NCBI RefSeq assembly: GCF_024707105.1
Contig: NZ_JANQAJ010000009.1
Span: 124,001-188,000, forward strand
Length of the DNA stretch: 64,000 nt
Reading direction: 5' to 3'
From: Devosia ginsengisoli
Lineage (GTDB): Bacteria > Pseudomonadota > Alphaproteobacteria > Rhizobiales > Devosiaceae
Within the stretch, counting starts at the first letter, position 1; every line of letters begins with the position of its first letter. The notes below the pieces were generated by a model. It was not told the DNA's origin. It worked only from the letters and a program-made list of their open reading frames with translations, and did no database searches. This document shows, piece after piece, positions 8,901 to 18,847 of this stretch. Made by a program: the position numbers and the translations under genes.

Positions 8901-9989
8901 ATGGCCATCGTTTCCCAATCCACCGAACCATCCGACCTGCCGACCACGGTCGCTTCAGGCAAGCAGCTCGTCGTCGGCGACGCCGCCAGCCAGCGCATCC
9001 TCAAGGGCGACGAAAAGGCCGCCGCGCTGCTGCTGGCACTCGGCCCCGATTATGGCCGGCCGATTTTTGACGAACTGGACGAACTCGAGGTCAAGCAACT
9101 CAGCCGCGCCATGGTGCGCCTGGGGCCGATCACCCAGGAAATGCTTGACGACCTGATGATCGAATTCGTCACCACCATCTCGTCCAATGGTTCGCTGTCG
9201 GGCAATACCGACTCCACCGAACGCCTGCTGCTGAGCTTCCTCAGCCAGGACAAGGTCGATGCGATCATGGAAGAAATCCGTGGACCTGCCGGCCGCAACA
9301 TGTGGGAAAAACTCTCCAACGTGCAGGCCGACGTGCTCGCCGCCTATCTCAAGAACGAATATCCCCAGACCATCGCCGTGGTGCTCTCCAAGATCGCCAC
9401 CGACCATGCGTCCAAGGTCCTGGCCGTGTTGCCCGAGGAACTGGCCATGGATGTGGTGCAGCGCATGCTCGGCCTCGACCCCGTGCAGAAGGAAATCCTC
9501 GAAAAGATCGAGACCACTTTGCGCACCGAATTCATGTCGACGCTGAACCATTCCAAGCGCCGCGACAGCCACGAGCAGATGGCCGAAATCTTCAACAGCT
9601 TCGACCGCCAGACCGAAGCCCGTTTCATCACGACGCTGGAAGAGCACAACCGCGACGATGCCGAGCGCATCAAGGCGCTGATGTTCACCTTCGAGGACCT
9701 CGCCAAGCTCGAATCCTCGGCCATCCAGACCCTGCTCACCAAGATGGACAAGAAGGAACTGGCCATGGCGCTCAAGGGCGCCAACGAAACGGTCAAGGAA
9801 ACCTTCTTCAAGAACATGTCGGGCCGTACCGCCAAGCTACTCAAGGACGATATGGAAGTCATGGGGCCGGTGCGCCTCAAGGACGTCGACGAGGCGCAGG
9901 GCCGCATGGTCTCCACCGCCAAGGATCTCGCAGCCAAGGGCGAAATCCTGATCATGAAGTCCAAGGCCGACGATCAGATGGTGGCATAA
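8901..9989 (+). CDS. fliG: Flagellar motor switch protein FliG
   Basis: FliG is the rotor protein that meets the stator and carries torque. The 362-residue protein has an N-terminal FliF-binding domain ([21 protein letters not shown]), a middle domain in which the usual EHPQ motif reads EYPQ ([14 protein letters not shown]), and a C-terminal torque helix region ([19 protein letters not shown]). It starts 5 bases after the fliF stop and ends 3 bases before fliH, so it is clearly within the operon. An internal GANTC is present but nothing unusual otherwise. Confidence 0.97.
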   Translation: MAIVSQSTEPSDLPTTVASGKQLVVGDAASQRILKGDEKAAALLLALGPDYGRPIFDELDELEVKQLSRAMVRLGPITQEMLDDLMIEFVTTISSNGSLSGNTDSTERLLLSFLSQDKVDAIMEEIRGPAGRNMWEKLSNVQADVLAAYLKNEYPQTIAVVLSKIATDHASKVLAVLPEELAMDVVQRMLGLDPVQKEILEKIETTLRTEFMSTLNHSKRRDSHEQMAEIFNSFDRQTEARFITTLEEHNRDDAERIKALMFTFEDLAKLESSAIQTLLTKMDKKELAMALKGANETVKETFFKNMSGRTAKLLKDDMEVMGPVRLKDVDEAQGRMVSTAKDLAAKGEILIMKSKADDQMVA

Positions 9990-9992
9990 GTC

Positions 9993-10649
9993 ATGACCCC
10001 TGCCCCCGCCCGCTTCACCTTCGACCTGGACCTCGGCAAGCGCACCCGCCCCACCGCGCCGCCCGAGCCGACCATGCCCGAACGCCTGGTCGCCGAACTG
10101 CTCGCCCAGGCGCGCGAGGAAGCCTATGCCGAAGGCCTGGCCGCCGGTGAGCGCAACGCCACATCGATTGCCGCCCAGACCCTGGCGGCCGCCGCCGCGA
10201 CCCTGGCCACCCAGAGCGCCGAAATGGCCGCCGCCCTCGACACCGCCGCCGAACAGGCACAGCGCGAAGCGGTCGAGCTGGCCGCCAGCATCGGCCGCAA
10301 GCTGGCTTTGCACCTGCTGGCGCGCTACCCCACGGTCGAACTCGACGCGCTCATCGCCGAATGCATGCAGAGCCTCAATGGCGTGCCGCATCTGGTGGTG
10401 CGCTGCCACCCCGACATCGCCGATGGCATCCGCGACATCGCCACCGCCCACATGCAGACATCCGGCTTTGCCGGGCGGCTGGTGGTGATGGGCGACCCCG
10501 AGCAGCGCCTCGGCGATGGCCGGCTCGAATGGGTCGATGGCGGGCTGGTGCGTGATATCGGCGCCATCGCCAAGGATATCGACCTCAAGATTTCAGCCTA
10601 TCTCGCCGCCCGCAGCGGCCAGTCCAGACAGCAGGAGAGCGATCAATGA
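9993..10649 (+). CDS. fliH: Flagellar export regulator FliH (FlbE-type)
   Basis: FliH dimers hold the export ATPase FliI in the cytoplasm and dock it to the basal body. The 218-residue product has a proline-rich N-terminus, an Ala/Glu-rich helical middle predicted to form a coiled coil (about residues 35-95), and a C-terminal domain with DPEQRLGDGRLEWVDGG, resembling the FliH/HrpE C-terminal pattern GDCRIEW. It corresponds in position to Caulobacter flbE. It overlaps fliN by 4 bases (ATGA), indicating translational coupling. Sequence similarity in this family is weak, so the call leans on the position and the C-terminal motif. Confidence 0.85.
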   Translation: MTPAPARFTFDLDLGKRTRPTAPPEPTMPERLVAELLAQAREEAYAEGLAAGERNATSIAAQTLAAAAATLATQSAEMAAALDTAAEQAQREAVELAASIGRKLALHLLARYPTVELDALIAECMQSLNGVPHLVVRCHPDIADGIRDIATAHMQTSGFAGRLVVMGDPEQRLGDGRLEWVDGGLVRDIGAIAKDIDLKISAYLAARSGQSRQQESDQ

Positions 10650-10999
10650 GCGCTTCCGAACCCGGCGACGACGACATCACCACCCAGGAAAGCATCTCCT
10701 TCGAGGAAATGCTGGCACCTGAACGCGACGACAGTCCCGAGGCCCATATCGAACGCAGCGCCGCTGACCTCGAAGCAGTGTTCGACGTTCCCGTCCGCAT
10801 CTCGGTCGTGCTCGGTCGCACCAAGATGCCGGTCAGCGAATTGTTGCGGCTGGATACCGGCACCGTCATCGAGCTCGACCGTCAGGTCGGCGAAGCGGTC
10901 GAGATCTTCATCAACGAGCGCCTCGTCGCCCGCGGCGAAATCGTGCTGGTCGAAAACAAGCTCGGCGTCACCATGACCGAAATCATCAAACCACAGTAA
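10646..10999 (+). CDS. fliN: Flagellar motor switch protein FliN
   Basis: FliN builds the lower C-ring and takes part in direction switching and export. The 117-residue protein has an acidic N-terminus and a C-terminal SpoA domain of about 75 residues. Recognisable motifs are [30 protein letters not shown] and [16 protein letters not shown]. The overlap with fliH and an 11-base gap to flbD place it in the operon. fliM, which encodes its partner, is not in the window. Confidence 0.95.
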   Translation: MSASEPGDDDITTQESISFEEMLAPERDDSPEAHIERSAADLEAVFDVPVRISVVLGRTKMPVSELLRLDTGTVIELDRQVGEAVEIFINERLVARGEIVLVENKLGVTMTEIIKPQ

Positions 11000-11010
11000 G
11001 GGAGGCCAGG

Positions 11011-12378
<1,368 letters not shown>

Positions 12379-12390
12379 CGGATGTTTTTC

Positions 12391-12478
12391 AGTAGCCCTC
12401 ATGGTGAGCCTGTAGAACCACGAGGGCGTGCCGCCGCTGGTGCCACGACCTCGTCCTTCGACAAGCTCAGGATGAGGT
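12391..12478. repeat. Composite REP-like repeat between flbD and flhA
   Basis: Two half elements stand side by side. One (AGTAGCCCTCATGGTGAG, then AACCACGAGGGCGTG) matches the arms of the palindrome at 32768-32901; the other (CCTCGTCCTTCGACAAGC and its continuation) matches the arms at 46051-46128. It fills the gap between two flagellar genes, leaving about 25 bases for the flhA ribosome site. Confidence 0.75.
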
Positions 12479-12503
12479 CTACTTCGCGGATAGAGCACTA
12501 CCC

Positions 12504-14639
12504 ATGACCGACCTGCCCACCAGCGGCCCGGCCCGCCCATCCTTCAAGATCCCGACCCCGGCATCGGTCTTCGATCTCCTGCGCTCGGGCGACATCGCCC
12601 TGGCCGCAGGCGTCATGGGCCTCATCGTCATCCTCATCGTGCCGATGCCGCCGCTACTTGTGGATGCCCTGTTGGCCATCTCGATCGTCTTCTCGGTGAT
12701 GATCCTGATGACGGCCCTGTTCATCCAGAAGCCGCTCGAATTCTCGTCCTTCCCGACCGTGCTGCTGATCGCCACCATGCTGCGGCTGGGCCTGAACCTA
12801 GCCACGACCCGTCTCATTCTTTCGGACGGTCATAACGGCACTGCCGCCGCCGGCCACGTCATCGAGGCCTTCGGCAATTTCGTCACGCGCGGCAATTTCG
12901 TCATCGGCACGGTGATCTTCATCATCCTTGTCATCGTCAACTTCATCGTCATCACCAAGGGTTCCGGCCGTATCGCTGAAGTCGCCGCCCGCTTCAGCCT
13001 CGATGCCATGCCCGGCAAGCAGATGGCTATCGACGCCGACCTCTCGGCCGGCCTGATCGACGAAGACACCGCCAAGCGCCGCCGCGCCGATCTAGAAGGC
13101 GAAAGCGCCTTTTTCGGCAATATGGACGGTGCCAGCAAATTCGTGCGCGGCGACGCCATTGCCGGCCTGATCATCACCTTCATCAATGTCGCCGCCGGCA
13201 TGCTGATCGGCATGATGCAGGAGGGCCTCAGCGTCCAGGAAGCCGGCAGCGTCTATACGCTGCTGACCATCGGCGATGGCCTGGTTTCCCAGATTCCGGC
13301 GCTGATCGTCTCCACCGCCGCCGGTATCCTGGTCTCCAAGTCCGGCGTCACCGGTTCGGCCGACAAGGCGCTTTCCAGCCAGTTCACCGGCTATCCACGC
13401 GCTTTGGGCATGTCCTCGGCCGTCATGGGGGCGCTAGCCTTCCTGCCCGGCATGCCGATGCTGCCTTTCCTGGCTCTGGCCGGCGGCGTCGGCTATGTGG
13501 CCTGGCGCGCCGCACGAACCAAGGATGTTCGCGATGCCGAAACCGCGACCAAGACCGCACTGGATGCGGCAATCAGCCAGCCCAGCGCCGCCACGGCGGA
13601 AGCGCCGATCACCGACAGCCTCAGGATCGACGAACTCAAGCTCGAACTCGGCTATGGCCTGCTGAGCCTCGTCAAGGAAGACGAGAACGGCTCGGACCGC
13701 CTCACCGAACAAATCAAGGCCCTGCGCCGCCAGCTTGCCCTCGAACTGGGCTTCGTCATGCCGCCGGTGCGCATCCTCGACAACATGCAGCTCGAGCCGA
13801 ACGTCTACAAGGTGCGCATCAAGGAGGTCGAAGCCGGGACCGGCGAGATCTACGCCAACCAGCTCATGGTCATGGACCCCTATGGCAACCAGATCGACCT
13901 GCCCGGCACCCATACGACCGAGCCCACTTTCGGCCTGCCCGCCACCTGGATCGAGCCGGCTCTGCGCGACGAGGCCGAATTGCGCGGCCTCTCCATCATC
14001 GATCCCTCGACCGTCATCTCGACGCATCTGACCGAAGTGCTCAAGGCCAATGTCGCCGACCTGCTGAACTACGCCAATGTGCAGTCCCTGCTTTCGGGCC
14101 TGCCCAAGGATCAGCAGAAGCTGGTGGAAGATATCGTGCCTGGCCTCATTTCGGTCTCCGGCGTGCAGCGCGTGCTGCAGACCCTGCTCAACGAGCGCAT
14201 TTCCATCCGCGACCTGTCGACCATTCTCGAAGGCATTGCCGAAGTGGCCGGCCCCGGCCGTTCGGTGCAGATGATATCAGAACATGTCCGCAGCCGGCTC
14301 GCCCGCCAGCTTTGCGCCGCCAATCTCGGGCCCGATGGCAATCTGCCTTTGCTGACCCTCGGCCCGCAATGGGAGCGCGACTTTGCCGAAGCCATGGTCG
14401 GCGATGGCGACAACCGGCACCTGGCCATGGCGCCCAGCCGGTTGCAGCAGTTCATCGGCGCCATCCAGACCGCCTATGAGCGTGCCGCCCAGCAGGGGGA
14501 ACTGCCTGTGCTCATCACCTCGCCCTCGATCCGCCCCCATGTCCGCTCCATCATCGAGCGCTTCCGCCCGCAGACCGTGGTCATGAGCCAGAACGAAGTT
14601 CATCCGCGCATTCGCCTCAAGACAGTCGGGAGTGTCTGA
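12504..14639 (+). CDS. flhA: Flagellar biosynthesis export-gate protein FlhA
   Basis: FlhA is the nonameric export gate of the flagellar type III secretion system. The N-terminal half has eight membrane helices, starting at about residue 28 (ALAAGVMGLIVILIVPMPPLLVDALL), with the family loop PTVLLIATMLRLGLNLATTR and the FHIPEP-region sequence DAMPGKQMAIDADLSAG. The C-terminal cytoplasmic domain (about 370-711) docks export substrates. 711 aa is normal. A REP repeat separates it from flbD, so it may have its own promoter or continue from the fliF operon. Very confident. Confidence 0.97.
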   Translation: MTDLPTSGPARPSFKIPTPASVFDLLRSGDIALAAGVMGLIVILIVPMPPLLVDALLAISIVFSVMILMTALFIQKPLEFSSFPTVLLIATMLRLGLNLATTRLILSDGHNGTAAAGHVIEAFGNFVTRGNFVIGTVIFIILVIVNFIVITKGSGRIAEVAARFSLDAMPGKQMAIDADLSAGLIDEDTAKRRRADLEGESAFFGNMDGASKFVRGDAIAGLIITFINVAAGMLIGMMQEGLSVQEAGSVYTLLTIGDGLVSQIPALIVSTAAGILVSKSGVTGSADKALSSQFTGYPRALGMSSAVMGALAFLPGMPMLPFLALAGGVGYVAWRAARTKDVRDAETATKTALDAAISQPSAATAEAPITDSLRIDELKLELGYGLLSLVKEDENGSDRLTEQIKALRRQLALELGFVMPPVRILDNMQLEPNVYKVRIKEVEAGTGEIYANQLMVMDPYGNQIDLPGTHTTEPTFGLPATWIEPALRDEAELRGLSIIDPSTVISTHLTEVLKANVADLLNYANVQSLLSGLPKDQQKLVEDIVPGLISVSGVQRVLQTLLNERISIRDLSTILEGIAEVAGPGRSVQMISEHVRSRLARQLCAANLGPDGNLPLLTLGPQWERDFAEAMVGDGDNRHLAMAPSRLQQFIGAIQTAYERAAQQGELPVLITSPSIRPHVRSIIERFRPQTVVMSQNEVHPRIRLKTVGSV

Positions 14640-14640
14640 C

Positions 14641-15588
14641 ATGGCTGACAAGGCCTGGTACCCCGTTCCCGACCTTGTTCGCCGCCGCGCCACTGCCGAA
14701 GGCCAGGTCGGGCTGGACTGGCTGGCCTCGCTCGATGAGGTCCTGGCCAGCCTGGAGCGGGATTGGGGCCTGACCATCGGCCCGGCCATATCGGGCGGCA
14801 GCACGGCCTTTGTCGCCGAAGTCACCGACCAGGCCGAGGCGGTCTTCGTCATCAAGGTCTCGACCCCAGGCAGCGAAATCGGCCGGCGCGAAGCCGATGT
14901 GCTGACCGCGGCCGATGGCAAGGGCTATGTCCGGCTGCTGCGCCACGATCGCGCGCGCCACGCCATGCTGCTCGAACGGCTCGGCACACCGCTCCACGAA
15001 CACGACATGCCCTACCGCAACAAGATCGACATCATGTGCGGCACCCTGCTCGACGCCTGGATGCCGGCACCAGCAGGCGGCGCCTACACGACCGGCGCCG
15101 ACAAGGCCAACAGCCTCGCCATGGCCATATTGGAGAAGTGGCAGCAACTCGGCCGCCCCTGCTCGCAACCCGTGCTCGACATGGCCCTGATGTATTGCCG
15201 CGATCGCGCCGCCGCCTGGCGCCCGGAAAATGCCGTGCTTGCGCATGGCGACCCGCATCCGGCGAATATTCTCGACGTGCCCGAGACCGAGGGACGGCGC
15301 TGGAAATTCATCGACCCCGATGGCCTCGCCATCGAGCCGGCCTACGATCTCGGCGTGCTGCTGCGCGCCTGGCATGAAGGCGTGGCCGGCCGCCACGCCC
15401 ACGACATCGCCCGCAGCCATGCCCGGCACCTCACCAGCCGCACGCAGGTTCCCGCCGAAGCCATCTGGCAATGGGGCTATATCGAGCGCATCTCCACCGG
15501 GCTCCATCTCATGGAACTGGGCGAGGTGGAGAAAGGCAGGGAATTCCTGACCGTGGCGGAAGCGCTGACCCAAGCGGAAGGCGGCTGA
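14641..15588 (+). CDS. Aminoglycoside/hydroxyurea-type kinase, APH(6)-like
   Basis: A cytosolic kinase resembling streptomycin 6-phosphotransferase and the hydroxyurea resistance family. The 315-residue product has an N-lobe with GGSTAFVAEVT and VFVIKVSTPG (ATP-binding Lys) and a catalytic loop VLAHGDPHPANIL (HGDxxxxN). Its metal motif FIDPDGLAIEPAYDLGVLL corresponds to the IDP-x-x-x-x-G-x-x-x-Y-D-L pattern typical of APH(6). The ATG at 14641 directly follows the flhA stop; an in-frame GTG at 14632 lies inside flhA and is less likely. Chromosomal copies usually act on unknown small molecules, so resistance should not be assumed. Confidence 0.85.
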   Translation: MADKAWYPVPDLVRRRATAEGQVGLDWLASLDEVLASLERDWGLTIGPAISGGSTAFVAEVTDQAEAVFVIKVSTPGSEIGRREADVLTAADGKGYVRLLRHDRARHAMLLERLGTPLHEHDMPYRNKIDIMCGTLLDAWMPAPAGGAYTTGADKANSLAMAILEKWQQLGRPCSQPVLDMALMYCRDRAAAWRPENAVLAHGDPHPANILDVPETEGRRWKFIDPDGLAIEPAYDLGVLLRAWHEGVAGRHAHDIARSHARHLTSRTQVPAEAIWQWGYIERISTGLHLMELGEVEKGREFLTVAEALTQAEGG

Positions 15589-15589
15589 T

Positions 15590-15868
15590 TTGGCCGGCCG
15601 CGTCTTTCTCGAGGGCTATATGGAAGTCCCGCCCGAACGGCTCGCGGCGGTTACCGACGCCCTGCCTGCCCATATCGCATTGACCCGCGCCGAGCCGGGC
15701 TGTCTTGCCTTCGACGTCACCCCAAGCCCCGACGGCCGCTTCCGCGTTTCCGAAATATTCAGCGACCAGACCGCCTTCGACGCGCACCAGGCGCGCGTCC
15801 AAACTTCTGCCTGGGCCGAGGTAACGGCCGGCCTGCCTCGCCATTATACTGTTCGCACCGAACGCTAG
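15590..15868 (+). CDS. Antibiotic biosynthesis monooxygenase (ABM) domain protein
   Basis: A 92-residue single-domain protein of the ABM/quinol-monooxygenase fold, a dimeric alpha-beta barrel used for small oxygenations. Family features seen are VPPERLAAVTDALPAHIALTRAEPGCLAFDV and the strand FRVSEIFSDQTAFDAHQA, with the characteristic E-x-x-x-x-x-x-A-F-x-x-H pattern. The only start that keeps the first strand is TTG at 15590, one base after the kinase stop, so coupling with that gene is likely. The substrate is unknown. Confidence 0.75.
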   Translation: MAGRVFLEGYMEVPPERLAAVTDALPAHIALTRAEPGCLAFDVTPSPDGRFRVSEIFSDQTAFDAHQARVQTSAWAEVTAGLPRHYTVRTER

Positions 15869-15912
15869 CGGGTCAGGCCGGCCAAAAGCGAAGCCGCATA
15901 CGCCTGCCCTTT

Positions 15913-16110
15913 TCAGTGCGTCGGCAACCCGGCAGGCGGTGTGGGCTGACCGACTTCTGCCGCTTCCTCTGACGTATCGACGTCCGCCTCTTCGCTCAGT
16001 TCGCGTTCGGCACGGTACCAGTAGGCGTGATCCTGCCCCTCCGGTGCTCCATCGCGCTCCCACAGGGCATAGGCACGGGCGCGGATGTCATTCTCGTGTG
16101 GTGTGTGCAT
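15913..16110 (-). CDS. DUF2934 small stress-associated protein, 65 aa
   Basis: The N-terminus carries the DUF2934 pattern: IRARAYALWERDGAPEGQDHAYWYRAERELS (I-x-x-R-A-Y-x-L-W-E-x-x-G-x-P-x-G-x-x-x-x-x-W). The C-terminal tail is acidic and Pro-rich. The start at 16110 is preferred over an ATG at 16125 because GGAGGAG lies six bases upstream of it. A one-mismatch EcfG-type promoter lies just upstream (16136-16161). Function unknown. Members are frequent in rhizobial stress-related loci, which fits the promoter. Confidence 0.75.
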   Translation of the reverse strand: MHTPHENDIRARAYALWERDGAPEGQDHAYWYRAERELSEEADVDTSEEAAEVGQPTPPAGLPTH

Positions 16111-16135
16111 GCTGATCTCCTCCATGACCAGTCAT

Positions 16136-16161
16136 AACGGCGCAGGTCCGGCTCTGGTTGC
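16136..16161 (-). promoter_or_regulatory. EcfG-like promoter for the DUF2934 gene (GCAAC-N17-CGTT)
   Basis: On the minus strand GCAAC and CGTT are separated by 17 bases, one mismatch from the alphaproteobacterial general-stress consensus GGAAC-N16/17-CGTT. It is placed about 25 bases before the start codon. It abuts the divergent exact match at 16162-16186. Confidence 0.45.
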
Positions 16162-16186
16162 GGAACCGCGCCGTCCACGTCGCGTT
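16162..16186 (+). promoter_or_regulatory. EcfG-type general-stress promoter upstream of the VOC gene (GGAAC-N16-CGTT)
   Basis: An exact match to the sigma-EcfG consensus: GGAAC at 16162-16166 and CGTT at 16183-16186 with a 16-base spacer. It ends 25 bases before the ATG at 16212, leaving a short leader. The reading is by consensus only. Confidence 0.6.
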
Positions 16187-16211
16187 CTGCCCAAAACCAA
16201 CGAGGTTCCCC

Positions 16212-16595
16212 ATGTACAAGCCCGCCGGCCACAACAGCCTTTCGCCCTATCTTATTGTCGATAATGCCCAGGTGACGCTGGATTTCATCGACGCCGTGTT
16301 CAGCGCCAGGCCCAAAATGGTCCATCGCATGCCCGATGGCAGTATCGGCCATGCCGAAGTGCGCATAGACGATACCATTCTCATGGTCGGCCAGATGCCG
16401 GGCGGCGCCACCGGCGCCCATGTCCACGTCTATGTACCCGATGTCGATGACAGCTTCGCCCGCGCCAAAACCGCGGGCGGCAAGGTTGTGCAGGAGCCGG
16501 TGCAGAAGGATGATCCCGACAAGCGCGGCGGCGTCACCGACCCATCGGGCATCACCTGGTGGCTGGCCACCACGCAGGACGTCAACAACCAGTAG
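16212..16595 (+). CDS. VOC-superfamily (glyoxalase/PhnB-like) protein
   Basis: A 127-residue cytosolic protein with the paired beta-alpha-beta-beta-beta units of the vicinal oxygen chelate fold. The first half has YLIVDNAQVTLDFIDAVFSA and GSIGHAEVRIDDTILMVGQ; the second has HVHVYVPDVDDSFARAKTAG and GVTDPSGITWWLATT. The closing pattern D-P-x-G-x-x-W is typical of PhnB-like members. The start is the ATG before YKPAGH; the longer open frame upstream runs through the EcfG-type promoter and is excluded. Divergent from DUF2934. Substrate unknown. Confidence 0.85.
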   Translation: MYKPAGHNSLSPYLIVDNAQVTLDFIDAVFSARPKMVHRMPDGSIGHAEVRIDDTILMVGQMPGGATGAHVHVYVPDVDDSFARAKTAGGKVVQEPVQKDDPDKRGGVTDPSGITWWLATTQDVNNQ

Positions 16596-16624
16596 ACCGC
16601 TGCCGACCTTCGGCGGCCGATCGA

Positions 16625-17326
16625 TCAGCCGCGCGCCGGAATCTCCAGCCCGCGCTGCACCGCCGGCCGCGCCAGCCCGCGCTCGAGCCAGGCCGGCACG
16701 TTCCCGAGGCTGGCATAGTCCACCAGTTCGCCTGCGCCATAGAAGCCGATGAGATTGCGCACCCAGCCGAGCGTGGCGATATCGGCGATGGAATAGTCGT
16801 CCATGATCCAGTCGCGGCCATCCAGCCGGCCTTCCAGCACGCCGAGCAGGCGCTTGGATTCGGCCGCATAGCGATCGCGCGGGCGCTTGTCCTCATAGGC
16901 CGCGCCGGCGAATTTATGGAAGAAGCCGAGCTGCCCGAACATCGGCCCGATCGCCGCCATCTGGAACATCACCCACTGGATGGTCTCGTAGCGCTGCGCC
17001 GGATCGGCCGACAGGAATTTGCCGGTCTTTTCGGCCAGGTAGATCAGGATGGCGCCCGACTCGAACAGAGCCAGTGGCTTGTCGCCAGGCCCGTTGGGAT
17101 CGATGATCGCGGGGATTTTCCCGTTGGGATTCAGCGCCAGATATTCCGGACCCCAGGTCTCGTTCTTGGTGATGTCGATAAGGTGCGGCTCATAGGCCAG
17201 CCCCGTTTCCTCCAGCATGATCGAGACTTTCACTCCATTGGGCGTCGGCAGCGAATAGAGCTGGATCACGTCAGGATCGGCCGCCGGCCAGAGTTTGGTA
17301 ATGGGAAAGCCCGAAAGGTCGGCCAT
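16625..17326 (-). CDS. Glutathione S-transferase, YfcG/YghU (Nu-class)-like
   Basis: The N-terminal thioredoxin fold has IQLYSLPTPNGVKVSIMLEETGL, LNPNGKIPAIID and FESGAILIYLAEKTG. The PTPNGxKVSIxLEE pattern is characteristic of the YfcG/YghU class, which reduces disulfide bonds such as those of 2-hydroxyethyl disulfide rather than doing classical conjugation. The helical C-terminal domain contains YSIADIATLGWV. At 233 aa it has normal length. It lies 4 bases downstream of the LysE gene on the same strand, so the two probably share a message. Confidence 0.88.
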   Translation of the reverse strand: MADLSGFPITKLWPAADPDVIQLYSLPTPNGVKVSIMLEETGLAYEPHLIDITKNETWGPEYLALNPNGKIPAIIDPNGPGDKPLALFESGAILIYLAEKTGKFLSADPAQRYETIQWVMFQMAAIGPMFGQLGFFHKFAGAAYEDKRPRDRYAAESKRLLGVLEGRLDGRDWIMDDYSIADIATLGWVRNLIGFYGAGELVDYASLGNVPAWLERGLARPAVQRGLEIPARG

Positions 17327-17330
17327 AGGT

Positions 17331-17942
17331 CTATCGCTCCGTCAAAGCCAGTTTCACGCCGAGCAGCACGAAGGCGCCGGCAAATGCGCGGCGCATCCAT
17401 AGCATGATTGCCGGCCGTGAGATCACCTGTCCGCGGATGGCTGCAGCGAACAGTCCGTATGCTGCAAACACCACAAAGGTCACCGCCATGAACACCCCAC
17501 TGAGCTCCAGCATCCGCATGACCCCATTGGGCGTGCTTGCTGGCACGAATTGCGGCAGGAAGGCGAAGAAGAAGATCGAGAGCTTCGGATTGAGGATGTT
17601 GATGAGGATCGACTCGACGATCACCTGGCCCGCCGATTTCTCCTGGCTGTCCGCCTCGACGCTCAGCGCCCCGCTCTCCCTGAGCGTCGCCCAAGCCATG
17701 TAGAGCAGGTAGATCACGCCGAGATATTTGATGATCTCGAAGGCCAGTGCACTCGTATGCAGGATCGCCGCCAGCCCGGTGATCGCCGCCAGCATATGCG
17801 GCACGATGCCCAGCGTGCAGCCGAATGCCGCCCACAGGCTCGCCCGGCGGCCCCGGCTCAACCCCGCGGCAATCGTGTAGAGTGCGCCGGTGCCGGGCGA
17901 TACCACCACGATCAGCGTGGTGACGAGAAATTCGATGCTCAT
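17331..17942 (-). CDS. LysE/RhtB family translocator
   Basis: A six-helix inner-membrane exporter for amino acids or similar metabolites. The product from the ATG at 17942 (203 aa) starts with helix 1, IEFLVTTLIVVVSPGTGALY, which holds the conserved P-G-P-like SPGTG motif. It continues with GLSRGRRASLWAAFGCTLGI and YLGVIYLLYMAWATLRE, all typical of LysE. The open frame extends 22 codons further upstream, but that part is polar and not conserved. It is first in a two-gene unit with the GST and divergent from the GNAT gene. Confidence 0.88.
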   Translation of the reverse strand: MSIEFLVTTLIVVVSPGTGALYTIAAGLSRGRRASLWAAFGCTLGIVPHMLAAITGLAAILHTSALAFEIIKYLGVIYLLYMAWATLRESGALSVEADSQEKSAGQVIVESILINILNPKLSIFFFAFLPQFVPASTPNGVMRMLELSGVFMAVTFVVFAAYGLFAAAIRGQVISRPAIMLWMRRAFAGAFVLLGVKLALTER

Positions 17943-18022
17943 GCCTGCCTCCAGATCAGACCGCGCATGCGGCCACACCATTTGCCCGCCCTTCGCTGGC
18001 TCGCGCAACCATATCCTCGCGC

Positions 18023-18547
18023 ATGACGACCGAAGTGAACCATGCGGGATGGCACTATGCAGCCGGGCGCGGGCTGGCTATTTTCGCCGCCATGCTCGCC
18101 ACCATCCTCATCGTCCCGCCCTTCTCCACGCTCTGCAACGCCGCCTTCGCGCTACGCCGCGAAGTCTTCGTCTGGGAGCAGAAAGTGCCCGAGGAGGAAG
18201 AGAACGACGCCGACGACCTCACCGCCATCCACTTCGTGGCCATTGCCCAAGGCGAGGTGGTCGGCACGCTCCGCCTCATCGACAAGCCGGAACACGTCAA
18301 GATCGGCCGCGTCGCCGTGCGGCGGGCCTTCCGCGGCCATGGCATTGCCAAGCAGATGATGCTGGCCGCCATGGAACATGCCCGCTCCCAGGGGCGCGAC
18401 CGCTTCTACCTCACTGCCCAGTCCGACAAGCTGGGCATGTATGAGAAGCTTGGTTTTGTCGCCTTCGGCCCCGAATTTCAGGATGGCGGCATGCCCCACC
18501 GCGCCATGCGCAGCTATGACCGCGACACCGCTGCATTAACCAGTTAG
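18023..18547 (+). CDS. GNAT family N-acetyltransferase (YjcF-like)
   Basis: A cytosolic acetyl-CoA-dependent acetyltransferase. It shows the family run AFALRREVFVWEQKVPEEEENDADD, then VVGTLRLI and VRRAFRGHGIAKQMMLAAMEHA, where R-G-x-G-I-A is the acetyl-CoA pyrophosphate loop. YLTAQSDKLGMYEKLGFVAFG forms the closing part. This is the pattern of YjcF-type predicted acyltransferases. The ATG at 18023 has the longest frame; an in-frame ATG at 18092 would remove about 23 non-conserved residues and cannot be excluded. Substrate unknown. Confidence 0.8.
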   Translation: MTTEVNHAGWHYAAGRGLAIFAAMLATILIVPPFSTLCNAAFALRREVFVWEQKVPEEEENDADDLTAIHFVAIAQGEVVGTLRLIDKPEHVKIGRVAVRRAFRGHGIAKQMMLAAMEHARSQGRDRFYLTAQSDKLGMYEKLGFVAFGPEFQDGGMPHRAMRSYDRDTAALTS

Positions 18548-18674
18548 CAGCCTCTTAAGCCTGACTCGCGGACAGCCATCACCTGCCCCGCCAATTGCGC
18601 TATTGTCGGCGATGTCGGGAGGCCTGCGCACCATGTTGCGCGGCGCCCAGATCAATACCGCCAGGGAGGCGGAG

Positions 18675-18708
18675 AAGGCCGGCCTCGTTGCGAGAGCCGG
18701 CCTTTTCA
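18675..18708 (+). terminator. Hairpin terminator after the GNAT gene
   Basis: Nine-base arms AAGGCCGGC and GCCGGCCTT surround a 12-base loop that can itself pair partly, followed by TTTTC. It separates the GNAT transcript from the PRC-barrel promoter about 25 bases further on. Confidence 0.7.
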
Positions 18709-18731
18709 ATTCCACCGCGACAAATCGGCCC

Positions 18732-18757
18732 GGAACGTCTGCGCTTGTCGCTGCGTT
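18732..18757 (+). promoter_or_regulatory. EcfG-type general-stress promoter upstream of the first PRC-barrel gene
   Basis: GGAAC at 18732-18736 and CGTT at 18754-18757 with a 17-base spacer is an exact consensus match for the alphaproteobacterial general stress sigma factor. It begins right after a terminator and leaves a leader of about 85 bases to the ATG at 18848. Confidence 0.65.
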
Positions 18758-18847
18758 GTCGAACCATCATGGGCCGCACGGTGCGCCACCTGCAAGTTTT
18801 GCACCGCACGGCCCGTTCACCTCAACGATGAACCAATGGAGCCTACT

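Noticed and set aside
7183..8931. A 582-codon minus-strand frame over fliF
   Set aside because: Glycine/His-rich shadow of fliF; the same kind of shadow occurs over tolB/tolA and the 38.5-40.4 kb gene.
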